Shown here one piece after another: positions 40,010-52,100 of a stretch of DNA of 64,000 nucleotides. Position numbers and translations under genes: made by a program. The DNA is from Sipunculus nudus (taxonomy: Eukaryota > Annelida > Sipuncula > Golfingiida > Sipunculidae): contig CM049312.1 of the NCBI GenBank assembly GCA_026874595.1, positions 70,528,929-70,592,928 on the forward strand, read 5' to 3'. The stretch's first letter is position 1. Every line of letters begins with the position of its first letter. A model generated the notes under the pieces. The model made no database searches. It saw nothing but the letters and a program-made list of their open reading frames with translations, and was not told the DNA's origin.

Positions 40010-40840
40010 GCAACAACAAGGACACCGCATAGCGGAGCATCCTCTCGCACGGTAGGAGACCTTGACCTTTGACCTTGTAACCGCAAACTCAATAGGGTTT
40101 TTCATCCGTTGATAGGCTAGCCATATGTCAAAGATGAAAGATTTTGATTGATCAGTTTGGCTTAAACAGATTTTTTATCCGTAGAGGTGGTTCCCTTGGT
40201 CTTGACGTTTGACCCCTTGACCTCAAAATCGATAGGGTTCTTCTTCCATGGGTGTGTGAGCCATATGTGCAAGGTGAAAGGTTTTGGTTAAAGAGTTTGG
40301 CTAACAATGGGTCTACAACTCTTTCAAGAAGTCGGTCTCTTGGCCTTGACCTTAAACATCGTGACCTCTAAATCGAAAGGGTTCTTCATCTGTGAGTGGG
40401 TGAGCCTTATGTGAAAGAAGAAAGGTTTTGATTGACTGGTTTGACTTAAAATGGGCCAAAAAGATTTTTCAAGATCCCGTGGCCTTGACCTTTAATACCA
40501 TGACCTTAAACTCGATAGGATTCTTCCATTTTGGGTGAGTAAGATATGTGTGAATGATGAAAGGTTTCGTTCAAACGGTTTAGCTTAAAATGGGTCCAAA
40601 AAACCTTTTCAATAAGTTGATCCCGTAGCCTTCACCTTTGACCCCCTTGACTTCTAAATTAAAGGAGTTCTTTAACCGTGGGTGGGTGAGCCATATGTGA
40701 AAGACGAAAGGTTTTTGTCAAACTGTTTGGCTTAAAATTATTTTACAAGCCAATTCCGGACAGACGGACAGCAAGACGGACACACGAACGGAAGCGTTAC
40801 TATATCCCCTTGTACGACTTCGTTGCGAGGGGATAATTAG
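40010..40840 (-). mobile_element. F3 hairpin-ended repeat with five tandem modules of about 143 bp
   Basis: Modules near 40060, 40200, 40340, 40480 and 40630 each contain a 'ccttgacctttgacc'-like word, then 'atagggttctt', 'gtgagccatatgtg', 'gaaaggtttt' and 'tttggctta'. The right end, read on the minus strand, is a hairpin (TTATCCCCTCGC...AAGGGGATA) followed by TATAGT and a cgttcgtgtgtccgtcttgc tract. Modular non-autonomous elements of this style are known from bivalves; exact family membership is not established here. Confidence 0.65.
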
Positions 40841-41239
40841 ATTTCGAGAAATTCACAGAAATGTTTAATTACCAATTTGATGACGGAGTATTAAGTGAAA
40901 CAAGTTTTATATTTTTAATTGTTCTATTTATGTCACACTTAACAGGCAAAAGCACTGGTATATATGGCTTGCCTACTAGTATGTAACCGCAAAAGGGACA
41001 AATCCGTCTTGTGAAGGATGCAATAAGAAGTCGCTCCTTTACAAGATCGACCTTGTTCTTTCCTGTTCTCAGAAGCAGGTGTTTCCTATAGATGGTCCGA
41101 AAGCACATTTTTTTCACGAACGAATGTAATTCTATTAAAAACAAAATTTAAAAAATATTTCAGTGTTATATCTTGTCAGCGTACTAGAGACTTTATTTAT
41201 CTTTGTTAATATGGTTTTTATCTTGGTTAAAATGATTTT

Positions 41240-41470
41240 TTTTATTATCTCTTATATGTTTCGATAAAAATGTCATATGATCAGGGCAAAGCATGATAAT
41301 AACATAATTTTTTTCTAAACAGATAAAAACACTACATAACAAAGGAAAACATATCAAAAGTGTATTATTTTATCTTCTTGAAAGATGAAAATCAAAATAA
41401 AAATTGTTGATGCGGGGGATTAAAATTGAGACGGGCATTGCCTGAGAACCCAACCATTTATTTTTTTTTA
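41240..41470. repeat. Dispersed repeat, copy 2
   Basis: Shares ordered words with 52940-53190: 'gataaaaatgtcatatgat', 'cactacataacaaaggaaa', 'gaaaatcaaaataaaaa', then 'tgcctgagaacc'. The last part also matches 1-95. The surrounding 40841-41989 has no recognised gene. Confidence 0.65.
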
Positions 41471-41989
41471 CCTAAAATATATAATTGTTCAAACGCAAAG
41501 ACAAGAGTAACAGCATATAGATAAAATTTTTTACCGCAACTTTAGACAATTGATATAGACACTTTTTAAACATGAAACCAAATGACATAATATACAATAA
41601 ACAACAAATAGAAACCTATCCCATAATACAAATCGACTGATTAATGAAAGAGTAAACCTACATAAACATAAAATTCATAAACATAATTCATAAAACAGGT
41701 CAAAGTTTCAATCTAAATGCAAAAATGACATAATGCTTGATTACTATATATATTGGAATGACTATGTATAGAGTCCATAATGCATAAAACAGTGTATTTA
41801 CGTTCTGATAGGACATTTAGTAATATTATAACCATGTTGCCCTGTGTGGGCGTGGTACCAAGCAGTACGTATCGCTCCACTCTGGAATTCAGCGAAACTG
41901 CATGAATGCCGACGTCACCTGCATTACGGGTTTCTCGGTACAAAGTGCGGCCCTCCGCGGTTCAGCCCGCCATTTCAACTAGCAGTCCC

Positions 41990-42225
41990 CAGGCGCGGAT
42001 CCAAAGGGGGGCGGGGGATTGGGGTGGGGGGGGGGGGGGGTGGGGTCGTCACCCCCCTGCTCCCAACCAAACACCTTTTTTAGGGAAATCTAAAGCACGA
42101 CGGGGATTTTGGGGGTTGAGACACCCCCCCCCCCCCGCTCTCAACCAACGACCGTTTTTTAGAAAATTTTTATGCATAACACCCGTTGACCCCTCCCAAC
42201 AAAAAAAATCCTGGATCCGCGCCTG
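41990..42225. mobile_element. 236-bp MITE with 6-bp target-site duplication
   Basis: Terminal inverted repeats CAGGCGCGGATCCA (41990-42003) and TGGATCCGCGCCTG (42212-42225) are perfect. They are flanked by AGTCCC on both sides (41984-41989 and 42226-42231). The inside has G runs and C runs (gggtgggggggg; cacccccccccc), and 'accgttttttag' and 'ccttttttag' words. It has no coding capacity, so it must be moved by a transposase encoded elsewhere. Confidence 0.85.
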
Positions 42226-42511
42226 AGTCCCTATCCAAGTCGCCTGTCGAATGCCAAAATGGTCCGTTAAAACGGCCGAGGATGTGCCGCGAGCCGGATA
42301 CCCACCCTACCCCTCTGTGAGGGAGGGGAAGGTACGATTTCCCAATGCTCTGTCCGGCTCAGGAGTTCTAATTGCCGCCCTGACCGTCGGACCCGTTAAT
42401 GTTCCATGCTAGGTAGCCGGTATGCAAAGGAAAATACATAAGCGTAAGTTATATGAAAAGCTTAACAAAGTGTAATATAAGAAGGGGGATTTTGCAAAAA
42501 TGTGGTAATAA

Positions 42512-42512
<1 letters not shown>

Positions 42513-42560
<48 letters not shown>
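42513..42560. repeat. (TAA)n microsatellite
   Basis: About 16 TAA units, followed by a TAA/CAA-rich stretch to about 42650. 42226-43152 otherwise shows no recognised gene. Confidence 0.95.
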
Positions 42561-43152
42561 TAAAAATGATAATAATAATGATAGCAATAAAAGGTAATAA
42601 TAATAATAATCATATAACAATAAAATAAAACAAATAATTTAGAGTAACATAAAGTAAAGAAATTCAGAGAGTAGAAATATTAAAACAAGGAGTGACCCCC
42701 TGAAATATAATATGATAAGTGTTGAATATTAAACGGTCAGAAGATTAAAAGTAAAGAAGGACCGAAAATAATGCGAATGGTATAAATCATCATAAACAGA
42801 AACAGAAATAATAATAACAATAAAAAAAATGAAAAGAGATAATACTGAAGAAATATAAATTGATACAAAGGATTTACATTCACAAAAGATTGAACCATTA
42901 TTATGTAATTATATATTATGCACGCAAAATCTTTACTAAGGTACAAAAGCTAAGAGAAAACCGAACAAGTTGAAATTATTAAAGCAAAAATGGCAGATAT
43001 TTTTTATGTTATCAATCTTTGAATAACGGGTAACATAAAATGTATACATGCTATTCTGGACCCAGAATTTTCATGAGATGCCATCGAGGCTATTGAACAA
43101 ATTGCTGTTATACAGTACACCTGTGTACCTATGGCGTCCCATGCATAAAGGT

Positions 43153-43158
43153 TTTATT
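43153..43158 (-). promoter_or_regulatory. Candidate polyadenylation signal of the GPCR gene
   Basis: Minus-strand AATAAA about 540 bases after the GPCR stop codon. It is the first clear hexamer I found downstream; use is not proven. Confidence 0.3.
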
Positions 43159-43234
43159 TTCGCAATGACATCCCCTTCGTGAATGTCACGAATGTGGAAC
43201 GCTGGCTAGCAATAAGACAACCACAGTGTGTATG

Positions 43235-43240
<6 letters not shown>

Positions 43241-43280
<40 letters not shown>
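43241..43280. repeat. (TA)n microsatellite
   Basis: About 20 TA units, downstream of the GPCR gene on its strand. Confidence 0.95.
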
Positions 43281-43281
<1 letters not shown>

Positions 43282-43701
43282 CATTTCTAAATTCTCCGGG
43301 TGCTGGCTTAAGACAGTCAATGAACATAAAAAGAAGAGAGACATCAACGCCAACATTTCAAACAATCTTATTATAAGAATAACATATACAGATTGTTGCT
43401 AAATTTTCAGCTACCCCTGAAATATGTTGCTAATACACAGGATATTTTTTGTCATAAAATTGACAAAAGCTAAGATTAGGCCTACACTTACAACCAAACC
43501 ATTTTCAGGGATATCTTGCAGCTTGTTACATATTTTTAATTGATTTCAATATATTTTATCTATAGAAACCTTATCGAGTCTTCTGTGCATTGCGTTGATT
43601 CAGATAAAACCAGGAAAACAAGTACATGTTACAAGGCAGTCACACAACAACGTGTCCAAAAAATCCTGCCCTACAGCGCGTGCGCTGATGCAGTTTCATT
43701 T

Positions 43702-44976
43702 TCATTTTGAACATTTGCAAAACAACATTTTCTTGACAGCTTCACGGAATTCAAGACTACTGTAAACATAGAGGAATGGATTTATGGCTGAATTGATGTA
43801 AGCGGCCCAGCTGGACCACTGGTAAGCCCAGTTTGGCACGCTTCCAGGTAGAAACCCCTCTATTGGCCATGACGTCATCCATGGCAACCAGCAAACAAGA
43901 AACACGGCCATGATGAGACCCAGAGTGCGCGCGGCCTTCATGTGTCGCTTGGCCCTTGAACGTTTTTCCTCAGCTTCGCGTCTGATTTGCATTTCTTGCC
44001 CACTTTTTTGGTCGCCAGAAACCCCGTCCCCAGACACAGCCACGTTAAGGCATATTTGGGATACTTTAGTTTCTGCAACGGTTTCACTCACAGAAGTGGT
44101 GTCGGTGTTGATGGCAGAGCTTGTGACGTCATCAGGCCGACTCTTAATTGATACTGTCTCCGTCAGGTGGCGCCGTATGGTGGAGTATATCAGTACGTAG
44201 AATGTGACCATTAATACCACTGGTATGTAATAAACAACGCAACAAGATATGATTATGAAGGTCTTGTTGACGGCGAAATCGCACTCAGTGTCTTCCGTGT
44301 CACCAGAAAGGGCTCTTATTATGAAAACAGAAGGGACCCAAGCCACAGCCGCTCCGAGCCAAACGCTGAGTAAAATAAGTATCTTTCTTCTCACGGTGGC
44401 CTTGCTCATATGTTTGAAAGGATGAACGATGGCCGAGTAACGTTCACCAGCAATGGCACAGAGGCAGAAAAATGACGCAGTGCATGCTAGGAAATCCACG
44501 GCTACCCAGAGGTCGCACAGTATGACACCATAAGGCCAGTAATTGTTTAGTGTGTATAACATCATGGGCGGCATGACCAGGCACCCTACCATCATGTCCG
44601 CCATTGCCAGGCTCGCGTAAAAGACACTACTGCTGGAGCGAAGACGAGGCTCTCGGACGATGGCTAGAATAATAAGTAAATTCCCAAAGGTGGTGACCCC
44701 GATCAGAAGAGAAAACCCCACTATGATCCCGATACGATGAAACTCGGATGTCTCTTGTAATGGTACGGCTGTTGTGCCAATGAACCAGTCGGTAAAGTTC
44801 TCTGTTTCGTCTGTGTTCACGTGATCGGATGTTAGGGGCGGCTTTGGTGACGTAGCAGACCCAACAGAGGGGGTTGACAAATTTACCACCTCTGGCGAAT
44901 TTTGGACAATCCCACCTAAAATTGTTGTTGCCATGTCAGCAAATGCTTTGGTAGCTTCCGTTACCATGGTGACCAT
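43702..44976 (-). CDS. Class A GPCR, biogenic-amine type, 424 aa
   Basis: An intronless coding frame for a seven-helix plasma-membrane receptor. The extracellular N-terminus (1-80) has glycosylation sites N32 and N60. Generic class A residues are present: N99 (1.50), D127 (2.50), C154 and C232 (disulfide), R179 (3.50), W363-x-P365 (6.48/6.50), P252 (5.50) and N399-P-F-L-Y403. Amine-pocket residues are also present: D161 (3.32, in AVDFLACTAS), S244 (5.42), W390 (7.40) and Y393 (7.43). The usual DRY is GERY. Loop 3 (about 268-346) is long and polar. C420 and C422 near the end may be lipidated. The TM3, TM5 and TM7 texts recall histamine and muscarinic receptors, but the ligand cannot be named; 6.51/6.52 are W and M rather than two aromatics. 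The start was taken at the ATG at 44976 (a TAG lies in frame just upstream of the open frame); a second ATG at 44967 is possible. Confidence 0.88.
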   Translation of the reverse strand: MVTMVTEATKAFADMATTILGGIVQNSPEVVNLSTPSVGSATSPKPPLTSDHVNTDETENFTDWFIGTTAVPLQETSEFHRIGIIVGFSLLIGVTTFGNLLIILAIVREPRLRSSSSVFYASLAMADMMVGCLVMPPMMLYTLNNYWPYGVILCDLWVAVDFLACTASFFCLCAIAGERYSAIVHPFKHMSKATVRRKILILLSVWLGAAVAWVPSVFIIRALSGDTEDTECDFAVNKTFIIISCCVVYYIPVVLMVTFYVLIYSTIRRHLTETVSIKSRPDDVTSSAINTDTTSVSETVAETKVSQICLNVAVSGDGVSGDQKSGQEMQIRREAEEKRSRAKRHMKAARTLGLIMAVFLVCWLPWMTSWPIEGFLPGSVPNWAYQWSSWAAYINSAINPFLYVYSSLEFREAVKKMLFCKCSK

Positions 44977-46563
44977 ATTTACCTTCCTCAAGTGTTCCTT
45001 GATCTACAGCGAAAATCAGATATATAATAAATCAACATATATTCGATTTTAAATAAACAGATATAAAAGGATTTACAAATGTTAAGGAAAGAATGCCTCG
45101 TAAGTCAAAGTCAATGAAATGTTATTATGTAAGAAAAATTGTTTCTGAAAAATCATGAGTTACCAGTGCCGGATAAATACAACTGGAGACTTTATGCGAG
45201 GAGACCGTTGGACTGTTGGGAGACCAAAATTTAATAGCAGTTGACCATAAAATAAGCAAAACCTTGTTCACTTTTATCTTCTTCTACAAGAAAGTAGTGC
45301 GCTTGCTAAGAATGTTTTCCTGTACAGTGAATCCGCTATAAATTGACTGATGCTCGAACAGAATGTCACCAAGCAAAGCTGGACAATCAAATCCTGTCCG
45401 TTTGGGAATCCCATGGGTGTGTTCTTGGATTTATAAAACGTGTTAAAATATTACTTTGTCAAAGGTACTATGTGGTTACTTTTTAAAATGAAATGAAATT
45501 AATTGTATATTTCTTTTTTTATTTAAGGAGATTGAGGCGCTTAAAATTTATAAATCGATATGCCGTAGTCCACTTAGTCCATAGGTAGATCTGACATTGT
45601 GTTTGTCAGTTATAATCATACTGTCATAGAAAAACTGTTACAAATGCAGGTAGCGTACGCAGGAATAAAGTTCACCTATCTATTCATGATTGTTTATTTA
45701 TTTATTCAATATATTTATACAGGATAACCAGTTCAGTTTTAAAACTAGTCTTACACAGGGCCCTGTCATTATACAATAAGATAAAATATACATAAAATTA
45801 TGAGATATACAATATACTTATGATATGGTGAACGCACCAACTATAGTACATAAATAAGATATGGTATATATTTGATAATAGTTATGGCATATATATCATA
45901 AGGCACAAACCTGTTACTAAGTAAAACTCACAAGTGAATTATACAATCACGTCAATTTGTGTGTCAGATGAATTAAAAGGATATGTAAAACACAGCATAA
46001 TCAGAATATTCTGTGCCCATCGCGATTTAAAAAAGGGGATAATTTGAAAAGGAAAACAATAATGTTAGTCATAGTTTCTCTTTAATTATACAAAGCTAAG
46101 ACGTTTAATAAAAAGCTTTTACATAATGACTATACATTATCAAACGGGTCTCTTTGATAACACTTTGCAAAGTAAAGCTATCATTCCTCCTAATAAAGGA
46201 AGTACCCCTAATGAGGTAAGGTAACGCAGGACGACCATGTCACACAATTTTTCTAAGTGGTAAATGACACAGTAATAATTAAGAGATATTTCTTGAGAGG
46301 TATATAGTCACAGGATCGAAGATGCCATAAGGATCAAAAGTGTATACCATTAGCACCGTGAGAGACTGCACGTGTGCTTTATGAACTGTGCTGCGAGATA
46401 TTGGAATTCTGTATATTAATGATGGTTAATGTACCGTTATTGCTTCTGTTCTATCATGCGCAAGATGAAAGCGTGTGCTTCATAGAAATTCTCCATGATA
46501 TTGCTCGAAGCTCATTGTGATATTAGTCCGCCGTTCTGAAGTTTTTGTACAAAATATGTATTG

Positions 46564-46566
<3 letters not shown>

Positions 46567-46598
<32 letters not shown>
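46567..46598. repeat. (TA)n microsatellite
   Basis: About 16 TA units. Confidence 0.95.
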
Positions 46599-46600
<2 letters not shown>

Positions 46601-47078
46601 AGACATGTTTTTTACTGCACAGTATATAAAAGCGTCAAATTTGTTTTATTTTTTAGTCTTTTAAAAATATAAGTTCTCTGTAATCCATAATTCATTTTAC
46701 AACATCTAAAATGCCTGATTCCGTTTTAATGATTATTATGAACACCAAACTTTTTCATTATGGATCACACACCAGTATAATTTAGATTTAAAGGTGACAG
46801 AGGTTAAGATAGCGTTTACACTACAGCGAGCATCAGATAACTTTTGCCTAATACAGACACCCAGCTGTTATTGTTATATCTTTTTAGCACGGTTTGGTGG
46901 CTTTGAGGAGTGGCGGCATTTCGAAATAAGCTAATTACGCTTTTTCGGGTTAAACTGTGTTTGGTCGCTTTTGTTTCCCAATTTGTGGTACTTTTACTCA
47001 GTCACAGGTTACATGGGCCCAAAGCGTGCTTCGCTGTGCTGGATATTTGGATCAATTCCCAGGTATTTGAATTGTTAA

Positions 47079-47164
47079 TGCAGTTACAGTTTTTATGGGG
47101 TGGGGTGAGGCGTTCGGTTGACCGAACCCCACCCCCCCAACCCCACATAAAAACTGTAACTGCA
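47079..47164. repeat. 86-bp near-perfect hairpin
   Basis: The left arm starts TGCAGTTACAGTTTTTATG and the right arm ends with its exact reverse complement, CATAAAAACTGTAACTGCA. The inner arms are G-rich on one side and C-rich on the other, meeting at CGGTTGACCG. A chance ORF (46910-47269) runs across it. Confidence 0.85.
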
Positions 47165-47440
47165 GGGAAAAAAAACAAAAAAAAAAAAGTTGCCCTCCTG
47201 GACGGGAACAGATTAACCACGGACATAATTGATAAAACCATTGACCGCCTGCTACTTGTGGATAGCTAGCGCTTGTTTAAAACAAGATACAATAATCACC
47301 AAACAAAATCACTGCGCAATGAACGATACGTAAATGAAAACAGAACTTTCAAAATACGTCTGGAATTTAAAACGAAGCAACATAAACAATTCAGTCACCT
47401 GGAAAATAAGCAACAGTTACCTGATGATTGCCGGAGAGTA

Positions 47441-48140
47441 AACACCATCCTAACCTTAGGCGTGAAACTCAGAGAAAATACCTCGACGTAAACACCATCC
47501 TAACCTTAGGCGTGAAACTCAGAGAAAATACCTCAACGTAAACACCATCCTAACCTTAGGCGTGAAACTCAGAGAAAATACCTCAACGTAAACACCATCC
47601 TAACCTTAGGCGTGAAACTCAGAGAAAATACCCCAACGTAAACACAATCCTAACCTTAGGCGTGAAACTCAGAGAAAATACCCCAACGTAAACACCATCC
47701 TAACCTTAGGCGTGAAACTCAGAGAAAATACCCCAACGTAAACACCATCCTAACCTTAGGCGTGAAACTCAGAGAAAATACCTCAACGTAAACACCATCC
47801 TAACCTTAGGCGTGAAACTCAGAGAAAATACCCCAACGTAAACACCATCCTAACCTTAGGCGTGAAACTCAGAGAAAATACCCCAACGTAAACAGTATCC
47901 TAACCTTAGGCGTGAAACTCAGGGAAAATACCCCAACGTAAACACCATCCTAACCTTAGGCGTGAAACTCAGAGAAAATACCTCAAAGTTAACACCATTC
48001 TAAACTTAGGCGTTAAACTCAGAGAAAATACCTCAACATAAACACCATCCTAACCTTAGGCGTGACACTCAGAGAAAATACCTCAACGTAAACACCATCC
48101 TAACCTTAGGCGTGAAACTCAGAGAAAATACCTCAACGTG
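47441..48140. repeat. Minisatellite, 14 units of exactly 50 bp
   Basis: Units start AACACCATCCTAACCTTAGG at 47441, 47491 and every 50 bases to 48091. They differ by only a few substitutions (cctcaacgta or ccccaacgta; aacagtatcc at 47891), with the unit at 47991 the most diverged. There are no indels. The array lies in the probable GPCR leader intron. Confidence 0.95.
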
Positions 48141-48220
48141 TTTAATATTTAGTAAACATGCTCTGCTTAGCTGCATTGAACAGTTTTCTGAATTGACTGT
48201 TACTAAAACACTCAGATACA

Positions 48221-48240
48221 TACATACATACATACGTATG

Positions 48241-48290
<50 letters not shown>

Positions 48291-48320
48291 CATACATACA
48301 TGCATGCACACATACATACA
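48221..48320. repeat. CATA/TA compound microsatellite
   Basis: (CATA)n, then about 22 TA units (48244-48286), then (CATA)n again. Confidence 0.95.
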
Positions 48321-48903
48321 AAGCTATATCAAGACGTGTATAAGAAAGAGCGTCATTTGTTTTAATTTAAACAATACGTTTCACATTTAATTTGACGATG
48401 AATTCAGGTTGCATTTATTTAAACGGATCACGGTGTGGCATATTAAGCATTATGTCGAAAGAAAACAATCCTAGACAAAATATAGGCTTTCATTCATGCA
48501 AAATTCAAGAATAGGATTTTGCAACGATATCGTTTATTTGATAGGAACATGATTCCGGGTTAAACATTAACCTCTTATTTCACCTTTGTAACAATTTGTG
48601 AAAATATTTACGGAAATACAAATAATGCTTATGTTCATTTATAACACAGGAAACCAAAGCAGGCTTCTTAAATTAATTTAAACTAAAAACAAAACTCTGT
48701 GACAATTCGAAGCTAAGTTGTTAAGTTCTGTTATCAATTATTAATCTTCAACCAAATCTTAAAATGTCTACATTATACATTTTTATACGTCACTTTAATA
48801 TGAAGCTCAATTAGACACAAGAGTATGCATAGTTGAAAATATATAAAATTACATTATTATACAAATAACGCTATTTAAGACCGAAATGAACATTAATACT
48901 CAC

Positions 48904-49160
48904 CGCACAAGAAGCCGGTCGCAACAAAGTGTTTAATGTGTCTCGTATGGGCAAGAATCACAGCAAACTCTCTTTAAGTTACTGACGGGTCATTAAAGAA
49001 GGCGCAGACCTTGTTCTCTGGTCACGTCAGTAAGGGCAGCCTAAAATCGTGAATTCTTTTAAGTACTTCCAGTTATGCGGATATTGGCTTGGTGGTGCTA
49101 TTAACCAATCAGGAACATAAGGAATTCTGCTACGACAGCGTCACACAGCAACAGTTGACA
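48904..49160 (-). other. Probable 5' non-coding exon and promoter area of the GPCR gene
   Basis: Bounded downstream by the GTGAGT donor at 48903 on the minus strand. The exon start cannot be fixed; 49160 is a guess. A CACGTCAG word (49024-49031) is the nearest CRE-like sequence. No long coding frame occurs, consistent with leader sequence. Confidence 0.4.
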
Positions 49161-49199
49161 TAATGCCTATCCTGGTGATGATGGGTCGATTGAAGTCTG

Positions 49200-52100
49200 G
49201 ATAAGGAGGACTCACTTTCATTCTGCGTAGGATCATATACGCCTAGAGATGGCGACTACCAATGCAAAAAAAAAAAAAAGATCGCTTATCCCAGGACAGG
49301 TCCGGTTAATTTGTAAAGCGTTTACTCTAAACAGATGACTTATTTTCAACCTACGTCCTGTCATAAACAAAATGCAATTAATCTGTCAAAAAAAAAGATA
49401 CTTTAGCTACGAAAATGTATTTTAAGCAATGGCAGCTGCGACAGTGTAATTATATACGTGCATTTTATATCTGTGTTCTCTGCGTAACAGTAAAGGGTCA
49501 TTTTATTGTGATTAAAAGTGACAGCTTTAGCATTAGCATCAATATTAGGGTAATTGATGAAGTAAATAGAACGGATAAAACATGTAAATTGAATATTTTA
49601 AAATTACTTAGAGTGTAAATGGCAGTATTATGATCTTGAAAGGTGAAATGGTAAAAAGATAATTTTATGTAGGAATTCTGTATTTATAAATCACTAATTT
49701 AAAAAAAAATAATATTTACAATGTAATGGAATACGAAGTTAATAAGTACTACACTTTTTTACACAGACCTGTATACAATAATATTAAGCTTCATTTTCAA
49801 AATTAATGGAATTATTATAAATTAGCTAATGAAGATTATTAGCTGATATATGCACTAACCAAATATTTCTCTATGTATATTCATTATTTCTCATAGAAAG
49901 CAATAAAGTGCTGCTTAAATTTAAACTTTATAAGTGATTGTTTTAAACTGTTCCTCTCTAAATTTTTATTCCTCACAGATCTCACTTTAATAAACTTCTG
50001 TCAAGTTTTATCAATTCTTAAATCTGATCCTGAATAAATAGGAAACAATATCAAACATCAATGGTTAACATGATAATGCCAAAGCCTTTGAAAATACAAA
50101 CTGTTGGTCCTAATATTGTCTCTAATTTCACAATTATTGCTTTAATCTTCCCTCTTCGGCTGTACACACAGTGGATCTATGCCTTGTAACTCATTAAAAC
50201 CTTATTAAGACCTAATGTATCAGCAGATGTGTCGGTGAGAGTAGGACCAAGCTCTATTCCTATCCGACATCAAGGAAAGTATCAGTTAAGTGCCCATCAA
50301 TGTCTTTGACCCGTTCACACAAGCAGATTTCTGGATGAAGACTGGTATTGGCGGACTTAAGTCTGTAGTGTGAGCCCAGCTTTATTTTCTACGTGTTATG
50401 ACTTTTTACATGTCAGTGAGGCCATAGAGGAAACTATTTGTGTTGACTATGTATGGTTCTTTACCTGTGTCGATAAGCATCTTAACAAGGATAATTACCG
50501 AGGATCTTCAATTTTTGGAAAATTGGTTTTAGAATATTGTAATGGTAATTATATTGTGAATAAGACCCTAGTCTCGATTTGTTCGGATCATGATCCGAGG
50601 CCTTCCATTTTTTTGCTTGTCTGAACAGCAGAGCGCGGCCTTTGGGGCATTTACTTGACATTACGATATGGGCCCGATGTTGTCAAAACTCGCTAGAGAG
50701 CCCTACCTCCGTAGGTCATATATGTATGGTGACCACAGCCTATGGTGATATACCGCGCGCAGTGCGCGGACCTGGATCTCCACTGATAATATTCCATTTT
50801 TCAGGATGGCCCACACCACATTCCGCATAACGCATACCGCGCGCCCAGTAAACTCATCTTAACATAACACATTCTGCTGAGAGATCAGAGCGGGTGAATT
50901 TTCACATCGAAAATCTGTAAATGAACAATTATTACGCCACTTCTGACAAAACTTTACCGCTTACAAATATGCTGTTACTAAACTTAAACCAGACCAGTAG
51001 TTTAATATGTTTGTGTCCCTTCTATAGCAACATCACTTATGTACAAAAACGATTCCAAGGACGATCAATTATATTTTGGAGATATTCTGGATCACCGTCA
51101 TTTGTCCTTTTCATTTAAAGGACGTTTCGTTTGTCCCTGTCGAGGTCCAGAGCCATTGTTACAAGTTTTACCAGTGAAAGGAGTTGCTGAATGGTACAAA
51201 AATTTCCTGTTTGCCTGCAGTTTAATTGGGATATCGGTCTACATTACTAAAGCTGATAAATGACTAACTCAAATTGAAAACGCACTCCGAGCGCTCGAGT
51301 TAGAAGGATCTTGGGCCGCTCCGTAGGCGTAGGATTTTGATTTTTGCCATCAAGCCAAGCAAAGACCCGTTTCAGCCGCCAGTGTGCACAGGGGAGCAAT
51401 TAAACGAAGGAGATGAGGAGACCAGAGAGCAACAGCACCCACAGGTACTAGGCGGAGACCGGAGCATCCGTACCTAGGCACCGCAGCAAGACATCCACCC
51501 CCCAGAGCCCCCGCTAGGACGCTCGAGGTCGGCATCGCCAGTGTCGTCATCAGCCAAAAACATAACAAATTTCAATGAATATGCCAAATGGAAAAAGGTC
51601 GATATCCTGTTGGAGGTTGTGGCCCTGGCCATTTTTTGTATTATATTATATTATAGTAAATTATATTATATTATATTATATTACATTTTAGCATATTATA
51701 TCATTATTGTCCTTCTTTCCTTATAAAAGTTATCCTCAACTGGATTAGATATTTCTATTTAACTGTAAATTTTAAAAAAATTAAATCAACTTTTTTGTAA
51801 ATACTATATTGAATATCGTTTGATCAAGTAACCATCTGTATTATACCTATGTCAATAAGTGACTATATCGGTCTTCATTGCGAAACCTGATAAAAATGTC
51901 AATGAATATGGCCGTTGACAAAGGTTCACATGAATGAAAGCATTGTGAATGAACGGATCACATAATAAAATATGCATGGTAATTATGACGTAACAGATAT
52001 CCAGTTCCTTCTGAAGAAAGATAGTACCCATCATTCTCTTCGTTTTTTTTTTTCTTAAGAATGTATTTTGAAATTAGAGTAATTACGTCGACTTGATATG

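Larger units (their letters stand above)
45004..48903 (-). other. Probable 3.9-kb intron in the 5' leader of the GPCR gene
   Basis: On the minus strand a strong donor TGCG/GTGAGTATT sits at 48903 and an acceptor ttttcgctgtag ends at 45004, 27 bases before the ATG. The intron contains a TA microsatellite (46567-46598), a mollusc-style 'acagggccctgt' repeat tail near 45755, the foldback hairpin at 47079-47164 and the 50-bp minisatellite. No gene within it is recognised. Confidence 0.5.

Noticed and set aside
41844-42226. ORFs of 79 and 106 codons rich in Gly and Pro
   Set aside because: They run into and through the non-coding MITE and its G/C runs.
46910-47269. 119-codon ORF with a hydrophobic start
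   Set aside because: It reads straight through an 86-bp hairpin and a poly-A tract and lies in the probable GPCR leader intron.
47441-48140. Regular 50-bp repeats as a CRISPR-like array
   Set aside because: Units are identical end to end with no unique spacers, and the genome is eukaryotic; it is a minisatellite.
51350-51568. 72-codon minus-strand ORF in a locally GC-rich stretch
   Set aside because: No recognisable domain, and overlapping frames exist on the other strand; composition alone explains it.
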